64,000 nt of DNA from Sanderia malayensis (GCA_013076295.1 RQOL01000729.1:3720001-3784000); one strand, 5' to 3'. Positions 9,478 through 21,949 are shown, counted from the first letter of the stretch. Notes: generated by a model not told the origin, from the sequence alone. A program made the numbers and translations.

Positions 9478-12400
9478 AACTCAACACATGTGGATGTGTT
9501 GCTGCTAGAATGTTGCATTTGCATCCTGCAGCTGATCGTGTCTTGCATAATCTTCTGCCGTGTTTTCTTGGAATTCTGTGAAGGAAGCATGAATGTTGCT
9601 CAGAGTTTGAAACAGGATGAGTGTTGCAAACAATTGTCTCATCTGTGCAGGCATGTCTATCATGACTGCATCCCGTAAGGAACGTCTGTGGTCTGCATCA
9701 TCTTCCAAGAGTGACATTGCTCTTGCTGCATTCTTGAACGTGTTGTGCGTGACTCCGTCAACTGTTCGAATGTCTTTGAAGGAGGTTGCTCCTTTTCTGG
9801 GCAGCAGTATCAATCTGAGGGCAAAGCGTTAAGCATCTGAAGGTAGATTTTTGCATATTCTGCCCATGATGCCCTTTTGAAATTGACGCTTGCGTTGCTG
9901 CCATTGTGCTCTGGTAGTTCTTGATAGAAGTACTGGCGAGCATTGCATTCCCTCTGGTTGAGGTTGAAGTAAGCTATGAGCATGCTGTCATTGTTTCTGT
10001 GTACGGCTTGTGTATGTGATGGTCCGATAGGTGAATTGCAAGTCGGACTATTGTGTGACTCTTGTTGTAGATCTTGTATTGAATGAGTTTGGACACGGCT
10101 TGGTGTGGTCCGACATATCTTGAATTGAGGTAGTGATGTATCTCATGATGGACAATGTTTCTTTGTGGGTCTGCTTCTTCGTGACCCTCTCTGATTTTGA
10201 CGTGTACCATGTCATTGCTTTTGTGGATGTACTTGAAGATGTACTACTTTTGATAGTTGTGCACACTTCCACATTGATGTGACAGTCGAAGTTGAGAAGG
10301 AGATTGACATTGTGTGGCACAACCCAGGAGTCGTTAATTCTGTGCTGTAGGAGTTGACCAGTTGTTTGGCCTGCAAGAAAGGGATTGCAAATGCTTATTG
10401 TCTGCATTTCAATGAAAATGTAGCTTATACGTCTGAAATGCAATGAATGTTGACATACCTCGTCTTTCGTACAATGGGTAGGCGTTGACATTGAGTTCTG
10501 TCTGATGTGCGAGGTCTTTTGGGAACATTTTTGTGCATTTCCCATCTTGCTTGCAAAGCATGAGGGATTGAGGACTCCACACGGTCCATGCATCATGTGT
10601 TTCTTGACGATGCAGTGTTCGCGGATCATGTGAGTTTGCGGCAGTCCACGTTTTTGAAATTCTACCGTGTAGACGTATGCGATTACTTTGCCAAAGAAGT
10701 TGAGATCGACTATGTCACACAGGAGTTCTTTGAATTTCAAGTGAAAGATGCGTGTGAGAATGTCTGGTCGGTCTTGTGGCTTCTGGTTCAGTAGCAAATT
10801 TTCCAAGATGTCTGGCCAGCTGGGATTCCCCTTGAATGTGAGGAATATGTCTGGCTTCCCATGTTTTCTGAGAATTGTCATGGCATCTTGGTAGTTCTGT
10901 TGTGTGATGAATTCTGTCCGCTGACTGCCCGTAAATGAGGATGGTAAGATGACGACTCGGCCAACATCAACGTGCTGTGCGGTACCTGGATTGTGGGCTT
11001 GAGCGAGCAGATTTTGGTGTTCAGCCCGTCTGTAGAGGTGATCCATCAGTCCTTTGTGCGACTCGACTCTGAGATCTTCCTGATGAGATCTGATGTAAGT
11101 GAGGTCATTGCCTTCTATCTTGGTGAATGGGTCAACCAAGTACTGTTGAAAAAGCAGTCTTGAAAGGTGAAGGGCTGAGAAATCGTTGCGCACTTGGATT
11201 CTGTACGTTTAGAATTGGCTCAGAGTTACTCGGTTTGATGCCGCTGTGCTTGGTCCGGACGATTGACGGTACGGATTGGTGGCAGTCTTGCAATGGTTGT
11301 ACACCAACCTTGTTCTCCGAACAGCAGCGGATAGGTGAGTGGTTCGACTGTCGGATTGGTTGCCTTGAGGTCAATGAGGTAGCTGTCAGGTCTCTGGGTG
11401 TGCAGGATTCTGTCGTTTGGATCTGGTGCGGCACCATCCTTTGTGCTGTAGATTGCTGTGGTACCTGTGATTCTGGTTGTCTCTCGATGTTATGACCATG
11501 TCGAATGTGAGAACAGGCTCGTTTGCTGCAGTCGCCTGTAGCTGTTGTTGTTGCGGTTTGTCGCCAATGTTCTTGTATTCTGGAGCCTACGGAGTGACTG
11601 CAAGAAGTTGGTCTTGGAGCTTCCTGATGGTGTCTTTGTTCAGATCCCTATTGTTGGGATTGTTCGTTCTGTACTCAAGAGCTTCCGCTGTATCCATGAT
11701 GTATAGCTCGGCGTATTTTGGTTGCTGTCCTTCCAATGGGTGAATGTGGGCTAGAGAGAAATACCCGGCAGTGAATACAAAGTGAAGAGGCAATAACGAA
11801 AAATTGTAAAATAATTACACTAATGTGTAAGAAAACAATGAGAGTAAATAGAGAAGGATCAGAATTGAAAATACCTGTCCTGTGATATGCACTGCCATGT
11901 ATTATTATCATGGCTAGCCCCCTGCCTGGAAGTTGTGGTATGTTTGCTGTCCATGATGGCATTGCCATGGTAGCATTGTATTCACGGAATTTGGAAAGAA
12001 AATCTTTCGATTGTCTTCCATGTCTTCTGTATCGCCAAGGAAAAGAGACATTAACAGTGCACGTGGAGACTGTATTGCAGGTAGATTGACAGCTCCATTG
12101 CGGCAGCACCTTGTGTACTGTTTTCTGGTGGTAAGCTCTTCTCTGAAATACTTTGCACCACAATGGGGACAAGTATTGTTCATCGGTGCTATGTGGTGCT
12201 GGTTAATGTTCTCTGCTGGGTGATTTGCAGGTTGTTCTGGTTGCAGTTGCGGTGATGGTTGTGGAATGGCCGGTGCTGGTGGCTGCTCCTCTGCTGCAGG
12301 CTGTACTGCCCGCTGTTGCAGTTGTGGCAACTGTGGCCTGAACTGAACGGGCTGTATCTGTGGTGTTTGTTGCTGCAATTGCGGGGTGAATTGCACAGGC

Positions 12401-12791
12401 TGCATCTGTTGTAGCTGTGGCCGGAATTGAAAGGGATGAATCTGCTGAAACTGCTGCTGCCATTCAGGTGGGAACTGGAATGAATGCACGTGTTGTACTG
12501 GTTGCTGTAGCAGAGGTCACATCGCCATTTGCAATCCTTCGCCCCTTGCTGTGTAGGGTGCGGGCGAAAACTGAGCGCCTTGTTGCACTTGCAATATTTA
12601 AATTGGTTGTTGTTGAAGCTGTTGGTGGTGTGACTGCAATTGCAGCATCTCGTCAAGGGAACAGCAACTGGTTGTTCTGTAGGAGGTGTTTGAACGACTG
12701 GAGCATGTAGTTGGCGTTGATCCCTTTGATAGGGCCTGTTGGTCTGCCTTCATCGTCGGCCAGTGATGTTCGCTCGTGCATGTCGTGGCAT
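9478..12791 (-). pseudogene. Helitron Rep (N-terminal half), decayed copy A'
   Basis: Minus-strand Helitron Rep region in three exons. Exon 1 (11,875-12,791) starts MPRHARANITGRR, has a Gln/Pro-rich low-complexity section with repeated PVQFRPQL-like units, and then the Helitron zinc motif CPHCGAKYF ... CCRNGAVNLP. A frameshift near 12,005 precedes FREYNATMAMPSWTANI. Exon 2 (10,459-11,750) begins before QQPKYAELYIMDT and carries the Helitron_like_N domain (DVGRVVILPSSFTGSQR ... KHGKPDIFLTFKGNP). The HUH nuclease motif, GLPHAHMI in the copy at 54.8 kb, is GLPQTHMI here, so the first His is lost. Exon 3 (9,478-10,370) keeps YIFKYIHKSND with the two Rep tyrosines, just after an in-frame stop. Introns are 10,371-10,458 and 11,751-11,874. 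The gene is broken by the THAP transposon at its 3' side and has no helicase. Confidence 0.85.
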
Positions 12792-13490
12792 TTTTTGGTG
12801 TGATGAAAGAGAAAAGGGATATAAAAAGAGGATAAAATTATACACATTAAATACGTTAAATATAGTAAATAAAAGGAATGATATAAATGTATATATACAA
12901 AATCCAGTCATAGACAGTGTATTTGCGAAAAGTAGAAAATCACGTAAGGAAAACGGCGAGGAAATGACAGAAAAGAAGAAGGAAAAACACAATTTGGTTT
13001 TGTAGAGATAGTAGAGATGGGGAGAAGAATGATTGAAACATACGGTGCCCTTTCGACGAATCAGTAACAACAATGTTCGTAGTAAAAGTCTCAAACGATG
13101 GGAATGAAAGCAAGTAATATATTCTTGGAGTAATAAATTTCCCGTGTCGAATCAAATAACTGCAGTAATGCAAATTACACTCTTGGAAGCAGAATAAGAG
13201 AATTGCCAAGTAAAAATCGCAACTGGGAAAATACTGGGAAAAGACACGTTACTGGGAATATATCTAAGTGGTTTCGAAAAGAACTTCTCAGGGAATTTTT
13301 AGAAGTAGTGCTCTGAAACGTGCATCGCTGGGGGTCTTTCACCAGCTCTTCTGTCATCGAACCCGTAATAGTATAGGAGTAGATAATATATCCTAGGTCG
13401 CACAGGCAAGAGAATTTACGTATTTTTGGACATTGTTTCTGCTGGCTGTCTTTCAAATATTATTGCAATATATTTCACTCATTATTGCAG
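12792..13490. other. no gene seen between divergent Helitron halves
   Basis: AT-rich spacer between the minus-strand Rep half and the plus-strand helicase half. Its right end (from about 13,440) is the helicase intron with pyrimidine tract and TTGCAG at 13,485-13,490. No Helitron terminus could be recognised. Confidence 0.4.
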
Positions 13491-14901
13491 AGGAAGATCA
13501 CATCGATGTGGGCAATGCCAGAGAGGAAGGGGAGCGAATGCTGGCCGCATTGAACCCTGAACAGCAAGCCATATGCACGGCAATCACTGATGCTATCAAC
13601 ACGCAATGTAAACAGAACTGTCACTTTATTGACGGGCCGGCTGGAACCGGGAAAAGTTTCCTTTACACCACGCTGGTTCACAATCTGCAAGCTAATGGAC
13701 ATAAAGTTCAATGCATTGCATGGTCAGGAATTGCTGCAACACTGCTCATCAACAGCAGAATGTCACACTCCACGTTTCAAATCCCTATACCATTGCAAGC
13801 TGAATCAACATGCAACATCAAAAGATAGAGCAGGAGAGCACAGCTATTGCGCAAAGCTACCCTCTTCATATGGGATGAAGCTTCCATGATTCCTGCACTT
13901 GCTCTCTAAGCAGTGGACAGGCTGCTTCGAGACATTACACATGTAGACAGTCCATTTGGCGGCAAATTTCTGTTACTTGGTGGTGACTTCAGGCAAATTC
14001 TACCTGTCACAACAAGGGCAGGAAGAGAAAAGATTGTTGCAGAAAGTCTGGAATCACATCAGACCATCGAACTTTGGACAAGATTTCGTCAGCATCGCTT
14101 CCACACTAATATGAGATCCATTCAAGACGAATCTTATCGAGAATTTTCAGAATGGCTTCTCCGACTTGGCAACAAACAAGAACTACATGATGCACTGGAC
14201 AATGTGACTTTGTCACAACGGATATGCACATCTTCTAAAAAAGACATGCTCAACTTCATATTCCCCAGGCCAAACACACCAGATTCGTACCTAATGATGG
14301 ATCCCATAACAATGTCTGATCCCTGTTGTCTGACACCCAATTATGACTTATCGCATTAAGTCAACAATATCATTCTGGACAGACCTCAGACAGCCAAAAT
14401 AACTTATTTCATCACTGACAGTGTTGTCACAGACGATCCAGACGAAGAAGACACCTATTCCATTGAATTTATCAACCAACTTACTCCTAACGGAATGCCG
14501 TTACAGACTGAACCTCAAGGTAGGATCACCACTATTCATTCATTCATTCCACATTATTGCAATATTTACCACTCCTGTATTGAAATGACAGAACTCGTTG
14601 TTCGATCATGATTCCAAGGATCAAAGTTTCCACTCAGGACACAGAAATGCCGTTCACAATGAAATGGTGATAGTTTCCTGTCAGATTTGCCTACTGCTTG
14701 ACAATGAACAAGGCACAGGGGCAATCCCTGAGGTATGTTGGTTTGTTCTTACCCGAGCCCCTGTTCACACATGGTCAGTTATATATGGCCATGTCAAGAG
14801 CAACATCATTTGATGGGCTCAAAGTATTTCTCCCAGAGGAAACACAAAGAAAAACAAAAGAACATTGTTTTCCAGGAAGTCCTGTAAAGGCTTCATCATA
14901 A
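13491..14901 (+). pseudogene. Helitron PIF1-like helicase half, copy A
   Basis: Helicase half of a Helitron Rep-helicase protein. The first exon (13,491-14,519) starts at a conserved acceptor and carries Walker A GPAGTGKSFLY, motif Ia VQCIAWSGIAA, Walker B LFIWDEASM, motif III LLGGDFRQILPV and the block FSEWLLRLGNKQE. The second exon (from about 14,580 to the stop at 14,901) carries FPVRFAYCLTMNKAQGQSL and LYMAMSRATSF, motif VI. In-frame stops occur at NIKR (13,827), ALAL (13,907), after YDLSH, and at the Arg-rich site before FPVR. The start of the last exon (CNGTRLIV region) is deleted. The Rep half is missing: the neighbouring Rep half is on the opposite strand, so this is a second, truncated element or an inversion product. 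Confidence 0.9.
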
Positions 14902-15775
14902 AGTGACCATCTGAACAATTGCTCTACAGAGGGCTATCTACCAAAAAGCACATAACCACATTCAAGGGTTCGGGTATTGTGCGTCAATGCAGATCACGTC
15001 GCACACGAGGGTGATGTACAGCCGTTACGGGTACCCTTCTAGAATGCCTTCCAGATAGCACTGATCTCCGGAGACTAACTGGACATTACACCATCCATAT
15101 GTCCAGGGGTGACTGCACTACAGCAGTCAGCATAGTCTTGAATCCTGTGTAGCGCCCCATTATCAATAGTTATGCGTTGCCATTTTCTCTGATATTGCCT
15201 ATGGGAAAGTGGATTTCCTTACTCTGTGAAAACTGCAAATTGTCAATTAAGGATAGTTGCTTTTTGCAAAACAACACATTATCATTAGCATCCTCCCCCT
15301 CCTGTTAATAAATGAAAACTTAATTTTAAGCTGTAGCAGCCCCTTTAGTGTTTACTATTATATGCATCTGAATTTCCATTGCAGTTTTCACTAACAAGGA
15401 AACCTTGAGCAAAGGTGATACTGCTTCATGCTGGTGTTCGATTTTTTAACTAATGTAGCCGGCAATCTTATTTTTTCGCTATGTACAAACGTATTGTTCA
15501 CAACAAACGACCGCGATTCTTGAAAGAATACATTGACGCCATGGGATAGATATACGCTTGCTGAGTGTGAAGTGATATTGAAGAATGCAATTGAGGTGTT
15601 GTCATTTTGGCTCAACACGTCTCTTGGTCAAACAATCTGTCAACCTGAACTAAGGATTGTACGGCTCTATTTTTAGGGATATTGACAATTAACCAATTTC
15701 AATAGACTTCATCATGACTGAACCCTTCACATTCGTACTTCGTATGCAATTGAAAATTTCTATCTATATATAATT
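14902..15775 (+). mobile_element. Helitron 3' noncoding end, copy A
   Basis: About 870 bp after the helicase stop that is colinear with the reverse complement of about 50,755-51,616, the 3' region of copy B. Shared landmarks include GTGATGTACAGCCGTTAC, GGTGACTGCAC, GCCTATGGGAAAGTGG and AACTAATGTAGCCGGC-like sequence. Near its end is a small imperfect palindrome CATTCGTACTTCGTATG at 15,730-15,746, also present in copy B. No CTRR end with GC hairpin follows, unlike the small Helitrons further along, so these autonomous copies probably belong to a different family. Confidence 0.75.
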
Positions 15776-15938
15776 GTATGATTTTCATCTATGTTACGTC
15801 TTATCATCCCACTATTTTTGCCTCTGGGGTCTAAGTTTTTGTTTGGCAACAATGCCATCGCAATAGAAATTGCTGCTGAACTCGAGAAATTATAGCTGAT
15901 AAAGCCTCCATTTGGTATTTACAAGATGGTTGGTCGGG

Positions 15939-16132
15939 GCTATTCTCACTGGCTGGAACGCCCTCATTTTCAAATTTGGCCTCGATTAAGATATTCCTTG
16001 TGGTCTAAAATGGCCTAAATTGTCGCTTTGCATTCCGTCGCTGGTCCCTGGGGACCAGGAGGCATATTTAAGCTCGAATCCACTTGGGTTCCGTCCTTTC
16101 AAGCAACAAGACGTATATCCAGGTTTTTCGAT
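15939..16132 (+). repeat. retroelement direct repeat, 5' copy
   Basis: Begins CTATTCTCACTGGCTGGAAC and ends in AGGTTTTTCGA. It matches 20,723-20,917 with roughly 85-90 percent identity by eye. Both contain GGTCCCTGGGGACCAGGAGG, a perfect palindrome GGTCCCTGGGGACC within it. Confidence 0.85.
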
Positions 16133-16167
16133 ACCACAGTTTGAAGAATCATCGCTGACCAAAGAAA

Positions 16168-16295
16168 ATGGCTCAACAACAGCAGGCACCCATTCAGCCC
16201 GGGAAAGAAGCTTTACAGGAGGCCCTTGCCTTAGGGCAAGCTCAAGCTGGTGATAATAACGTTAACAACGACGCTGCACGTTGTAACATTTTCAG
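16168..16295 (+). CDS. possible Gag leader exon
   Basis: Open frame from ATG at 16,168 (MAQQQQAPIQPGKEALQEA) running 42 codons into CAG/GTAACA at 16,295, a plausible splice donor. Joined directly to the acceptor at 17,952 it would be out of phase with Gag, so either another donor is used, the joint is mutated, or Gag starts at its own ATG (17,959). Gln/Ala-rich, no domain. Confidence 0.35.
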
Positions 16296-16639
16296 GTAAC
16301 ACAAGAAGCAAATGTAAGTTTAGACCCTTTCTTCTTGAACGTCTTTCTCCTCTACAACGTGCAGCATCGCTGGTCTCGTACGTTGTGGGTCTGTGGCTGG
16401 GCTACGACTTTACTTTTGTTTCAAAGCTACAAAAAAATTTACTATATGTTTACAGGCCTATTTTCCTATCTGTATTCATGCACATTTATATAGCACATTT
16501 ACCCAGCACATTTATTTTGTTTCCATTGGTGTAGGTAACTCTTAGGTTGTGAAAATAGTTGCCCATTTCATTCATGTTTTATTTATAGTGGGTCGACTGC
16601 TAGAATTGCTGAAGGTGTAAAATGTTACATGTTTTTGCC

Positions 16640-17130
16640 GGTTGATGCTAAATTTTATTGTGTTGGCCCAACTGAAGTGCATAATAATTGATTAAAAATG
16701 TTTGCCTGGTTGGTGCCTAATTTTATTCTGTTGGTCCAGCTGAAGTGCGTAAGTAATAATACAATGTTTGTCCAGTTGGTGTGTAATTTAATTGTGTTTG
16801 CCCAACTGAAGTGCGTAAGTTATTATACAATGTTTGCCCAGTTGGTGCATAATTTAATTGTGTTTGCCCAACTGAGGTGCGTAAGTAATTATTCAATGTT
16901 TGCCCAGTTGGTGTGTAAGTTAATTGTGTTTGCCCAACTGAAGTGCGTAAGTAATTATACAATGTTTGCCCTGTTGGTGCCTAATTTAATTGTGTTGGCC
17001 CAACTGAAATACGTAAGTAATTATACAATGTTTGCCCAGTTGGTGCGTAATTTAATTGTGTTGGCCTAACTGGAGTGTGTAGGTAATTACACAATGTTTG
17101 CCCAGTTGGTGCGTAATTTAATTTGTTTAC
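16640..17130. repeat. 66-bp minisatellite in retroelement intron
   Basis: About seven copies of a 66-bp unit containing TTTGCCCAGTTGGTGCG and GCCCAACTGAAGTGCGTAAG, itself built of two inverted halves (CCCAGTTGG / CCCAACTG). As 66 is a multiple of three, both strands show long false open frames. Confidence 0.9.
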
Positions 17131-17952
17131 GATTTCATCATGTTGGCCTGCCGACACTGCCAATTGACTATAATATGCCATTATTGGTCGGGTAGCTCTG
17201 TAATTGAATAATATTGATCTGTTTGATGGCCTGATGGTGCACAGTTTCATAAATTTACCCAGTTGAGGTAAATTCTTGATCTTTGTTGACCAACTATTGT
17301 GCATAAGTAGATTTGACTATTTGTCTGTAGGTCTTGCTGATACATAGTAATGTTGGCACTATCAAAGTCTGTTTCTGTAATTTGTGACAACCTGGCTACC
17401 AAATTTTTGTGTATTTTTAATAATGATGGCCCAGCCGGATGCATTAATTAACCTTGTTGACTTGTCCCTTCAGTTATCGTTTATTGACTGTTGTGGTTTC
17501 AAAAGTTATCATTCACCACAACTGCTGGGTGATATCCCTATTAGTGTTTGCTTGCATGCGTTATTGCCACGTTATTCCTGTTGCCTGATTGAATTTCCTA
17601 AGAGATTTGTCATTTGGTTATGGCTCACCGGGCTCATTTTTGTCACCCAAATTCATCCCTTTTCTGCCGGGTTGATGATTTTCTGGTAAAAGTCTGCCAC
17701 ATTTGCTGTATGCTATGGATGTGGTCCTATTCAGAGAAGATGCAATTATATTCTGCAATACATTTCGTTGAATTAAAAGATTATTAAAATAGGGGACAAT
17801 CTCTGGCATAAGCAATACCTTGTGCTGTGGTGTGGGCTTGGGGTAAACCTTATCATTCTGACAATCTCACAGAGTTTTCATGTGTCTGGCTTTTTGTAAT
17901 TTTCCATGTGTATTAAGTGTGCCGTGTAGTTAATACTTTCTTTTTCTGCCAG

Positions 17953-18651
17953 GGTCACATGGCAAATCTGCTTAATCGGATTGCAGCACTTGAGTGGTCC
18001 CAAAAGCCAACAGTTGACTCGGTTAAGAAGGATATTTGCCAGTATCCAGCAAGGCAGATTGGAGACTATGACAAGTACCAGGTGCTTCAGAAGGTCAGCC
18101 AGCTAAGGACAATAAGTCAAGAAACCAACGATAAAAAGGCAGAATATTACAGTGGCGCACACACCATCCTTCAGGAACGTGTAGACAAGCCAGTGGAACA
18201 GTTCAGAGATTATGTTTTATCTTTGCTTGGTGGAAAAGATTATGATCGAATCATCGATTCAGTTGCGAAAATTGATAAAACTTTTAAAGAGAAGAATGTC
18301 AGTATGCCACCTGCTGCATCAACCACCCTTGCTACGCAGCCACTCCAACCACAGGCATCTGCCCCGTCGTTTCTTCAGCCCATCAATATGGGCCTCGGTA
18401 GCCCATATGCTCCATACGATTTTTAGCCCCATTTGGCAGGTCATCCACAGCACGGCCCTATGCGTGGATCAAGAAGGAAGCGTAGGTTCTGCAATTACTG
18501 CAATATGCAAGGACATACAGCCCCTTACTGCTTCAGCAGGAGGAATGGTTGGAAGGAATGGAGAACCCCATGGTCCAGTTGCCAAGAACAATTGACGTTG
18601 TTTTTTCCTTGTGAACACGATTCTTGTCTTTGTGTTATCTTTAAATTATGA
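17953..18651 (+). pseudogene. Gag-like nucleocapsid protein with in-frame stop
   Basis: Starts after a strong acceptor (CTTTCTTTTTCTGCCAG). Gag-type helical region of about 157 residues from MANLLNRIAALEW to PYAPYDF, ending at TAG (18,424-18,426). In the same frame the reading resumes directly with a basic stretch (RGSRRKRR) and a retroviral-type zinc knuckle CNYCNMQGHTAPYC (C-X2-C-X4-H-X4-C). The stop therefore separates capsid-like and nucleic-acid-binding parts of one protein. A point mutation of a Gln codon is the simplest reading; programmed readthrough is possible but unsupported. Confidence 0.75.
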
Positions 18652-19196
18652 ATGTTGAAGTACGTTAGGACAAACATAGTTATAATATTCTATTGTAGTT
18701 ATAATATATAATAATGTTACCTCACATCTCGGAATTCATTTATTATTTGCGTATTTTTACTGCTCGCTAATCTCGAACCAAGAAAAGGAGTTTCGGGTTC
18801 CTCTTCTGTGCTGTGCAGTTTGGAGAATGGAAATATTTTACATTTGCTAGCCGTTCCTATTTGACTTGATCAGCACTAAAATTGATTTTTTCAGCAGTAT
18901 ATTTCAGAAGAAGAAGGAAAGTTAAAAAAAAAAGCCAATGGCATCGAGAGGTGCTTTGACTTGCTTAGGTTTCGTTTCAAGGCTTTGCCAGCAATGTTTC
19001 CATAATTATCGCAATCTAGGTTATTTTAAAGAGTAGCGTAGAGCGGAATCCAATTCGCTCAAGGATCCCTCTTCCTAGCCATCTGGGGTCTATCTAAGGG
19101 CTTTATACGGGACTTCGGTTTCGTTCTGGCTGGCTAGGTTGCAGGTCCACCCCTCGAGTGTCTTGTTCCTAACACTTACTCTTTCCAATTCCTTAG
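18652..19196 (+). other. probable intron between Gag and RT
   Basis: No open frame. It ends in the pyrimidine-rich acceptor CTTTCCAATTCCTTAG at 19,181-19,196, after which RT coding begins in frame. Confidence 0.45.
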
Positions 19197-20722
19197 CTTC
19201 ACAAAGCCTCGTCATTCGATGAGGCCATTGCAGATCTCTGCAGAGGAATTGGAATTAGGCAGACTGGTGAAATCCAATGGTGTGACATTGAGGGGTTGCC
19301 CTGCACCCTGGCCAGACAGCAAGATTTGAAATCCATCTGGGACACAAAAAACGGCATTCGGAAAACATCTGCTCGTCACATAGTGTTTAGAGACCCAGAT
19401 TATTTTGTTGTGGGAGAGCTTCATAACCATTTAGAATCTTGGCATTTCATCTTAGAGGGATACCACAAAAAGGACCAGATCATGAAGTATATCACAGACG
19501 GAGTTTCAGTCTTCGATTTCATGAAGCCTTTTAATGGAGAATTCAAAGGTGTAAAATACAACAGTCCCACTCTGCCAAGTATATTTCTTCCAAACAGCAA
19601 GAGTTGTGATGAGTATGAAGATTTCATATCGCGCACGATAATTGAAAGGGTATCGAATGGCTCGCTGGCTCTTTGTGGAAAACTGGGGGAATGTACTCCG
19701 CCGTACTTGGTAATGCCCTTGACTGTCGAGCCCTCCAAGCCTAGGCTATGTCATGATGAGCACTTCCTCAACTTATGGACGAAAGGTCCCCGAATTTTTT
19801 TTGACACAATAACTGATTTACCCCGATATGTCGGCGAGGTGCACTTCCAAGTGAAGCTAGATGACAAGTCTGGCTATGATCACGTACGGCTATCTAGGGA
19901 GAGCTGTAAATTTTTTGGCCTTGCTTGGAAGAATTGGTTGTTCGTTTACACAACCTTCCCTTTTCGATGGAACCCAAGCGCGCATGTGTACCAAACAGTA
20001 GGCTTGTGTGTCTCAAGCTTCATTAGAGCCCAGAATGTACCATTAACTCAATATATTGATGATCAGCATGTTGGTCAGCTTCGCCCGACTAACGCATTTA
20101 CTACAGTCTGGTCGAATTTGGTGCTATCCGAGGGAGCAGCATTCATTACAGCATTGACTTTGGCTCATTGTGGCTACTTTATGGGGCTGCGAAAATCAGT
20201 TCTGTGACCGGTAAAATCTCTGTTATTCCTTGGCTTCATCTGCGATTCAACACGTCAAGCATTTGTTCTCCCTGAAGACAAAAAAGAGAGTTTCGCAGGG
20301 CTCAGGGAATCCATCATCAGTTCTAAATGTGTCACGGTTAACACTCTTCAGGGATTTGCTGGGAAAGCGGTTTCATTTTCTTTGGCAATCCCCGCTGCGA
20401 AATTATTTGTGCGTGAAGTAAATCGACACATCAGTAAAGACTTGCGAAATTTGAAAGCTGTATCTGTCTCTAATTCTCCGAAAGAAGAGCTGGAAGAATG
20501 GCGTTTTCTGGACACTTGCAAAGAATGCCTCCCTTGGAGAGATGAGAAACATTACAGGGTTCAATTATGCTGAGATGCATCAAACTCACGCTGGGGAGGT
20601 ATACTGTCTCTGCCGGAGGGTAACCTGCAATCTCGTTACTATTGGAAGTCTGAAGATCGATCATCACTTATAGCAGTGAAAGAAGCGAAGGCTCTTCACA
20701 ATACCTGGTTGACTTTCAGCCA
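19197..20722 (+). pseudogene. reverse transcriptase-RNase H, two nonsense codons
   Basis: Coding begins after the acceptor with SSFDEAIADLCRGIGIRQTG and continues in one frame. RT palm motif A is VKLDDKSGYDHV (about 19,848-19,884), the region FTTFPFRWNPSAHVYQ-like precedes motif C, and motif C is QYIDDQHVGQ (about 20,048-20,080). A TGA at 20,205-20,207 interrupts between KSVL and PVKSLLFLGFICDS, and the frame goes on through the connection region (TLQGFAGKAVSFSLAIPAAK). A second TGA at 20,571-20,573 stands just before DASNSRWGG, the first Asp motif of RNase H, followed by YYWKSEDRSSLIAVKEAKAL with the RNase H Glu. The rest of RNase H and any recombinase are missing where the 3' repeat starts. 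Confidence 0.88.
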
Positions 20723-20917
20723 CTATTCTCACTGGCTGGAACTCCCTCGTTTTCAAATTTGGCCTCGATCAAGATATCCCCTGTGCTCTAAAATGGCCTA
20801 AATTGTCGCTTTGCATTCCCTCACAGGTCCCTGGGGACCAGGAGGCATATTTTAGCTCGAATCTACTTGGTTTCTGCCCTTTCAAGCAACAAGACATATA
20901 TCTAGGTTTTTCGACCC
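20723..20917 (+). repeat. retroelement direct repeat, 3' copy
   Basis: Second copy of the repeat at 15,939-16,132. The coding sequence of RNase H runs straight into it, which suggests an internal deletion or a split-repeat architecture. Confidence 0.85.
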
Positions 20918-21949
20918 ACCCATCTCCCTCAGCGATGATTGAGGGAGAACACCACACCACTGTTCAAATCCCCAATTTCCTCGCACTCTCCATATCTGAA
21001 CCTACTTTGAATAGCAGGGTGTTAAAGGCAGTTAGAATAGGTTACAAACGTCTGCAACTCTTGCTCTATTTTTCATGTATTTATGGTGCTGTTGTTTTCA
21101 TGAGGAGTGGACAATGCTGTACCCAGGTCTACCTGTGGCTTTTAGCTTGCATTCAATGTATATGTTAATGGGGACTTCCATTGCTTTAGAACATTGGACT
21201 TTAGACCGTGTAGTGGTTGTTTGGGCGCCCTGTACAGATTTGTATTTGTGGTTGTGCATTTATTTTCTTTGTAATTTTGGGTCATTATAATACGTTGTAT
21301 TGTAGCTATTCCCGAATCGTATAATTTCCTTGGTTATTAAGCATATAGCCAAGCCTCATTTTGGATACCTTAGAATAGACTGTAGGTATATATTTGTGAG
21401 TAGATTAATGGCAACTCATTTGGAGGCTGAGAGTCTCAAGGCAGGCGAATGTGATGTGCTGTGGCGGGGGAGAAGGACAAGATACATTTGGTATCTTAAA
21501 CCTAATCAAAACTCGAATTATTTATATTCAACTTGTTTAATCAATGTTAGTTTTGCTATATTTATTTTATTTTCGCCTTTGATTAATGTCAGTTAATCTA
21601 TTCAAGGGATATCACATTAAAACTTGTGTATTCTCTGTATCGTGCCCGAAAAGCAATCTCAGTATATGTGTTCTCATGAATTTGTTTACTTTTTTGTGTC
21701 TGCCACAGTAGTTCTGCAAGCAGAAGATGAAACCCCTTGATATCCCAAGAAACTGCTCTTGTCTTGCAATTGATATCAATGATTATGAAACAGCTTAGAA
21801 TTCATTATCCAAGTTTTCCGATGTCAAACCTTATGTTGTGTAAGAAGGGAAGTAGTCCTTTTCCAAGTCTGGCAAAAATTATTTCGAAATGTATTTGCCA
21901 TTCTTTTCGGTTGCACTTGCATTCCCCTATGTCAATGCTGTAATAGTTA
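20918..21949. other. no gene seen
   Basis: AT-rich DNA with only short frames. No repeat or domain recognised. Confidence 0.5.

Larger units (their letters stand above)
15939..20917 (+). mobile_element. Gag-RT-RNaseH retroelement with direct terminal repeats
   Basis: About 5-kb element bounded by two direct repeats of about 195 bp (15,939-16,132 and 20,723-20,917). Between them, in order, are a short ATG leader exon, a long intron with a 66-bp minisatellite, Gag with a CCHC zinc knuckle, a second intron and RT-RNaseH. The RT style (LDDKSGYD, QYIDDQHVGQ) recalls tyrosine-recombinase retroelements (DIRS/Ngaro/PAT) of invertebrates, in which split direct repeats occur. No tyrosine recombinase and no integrase could be found, so the class is inferred. 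Stop codons in Gag and RT show that this copy is inactive. Confidence 0.75.

Noticed and set aside
15391..15618. 75-codon minus-strand frame and its counterpart at 50,847-51,047
   Set aside because: The two lie antisense in the conserved Helitron 3' block, but the reading frame shifts between copies, so DNA and not protein is conserved.
16698..17069. 123-residue plus-strand protein with repeated FAQLVCNLIVFAQLKCVS text
   Set aside because: By-product of the 66-bp minisatellite in the retroelement intron; the opposite strand is equally open.
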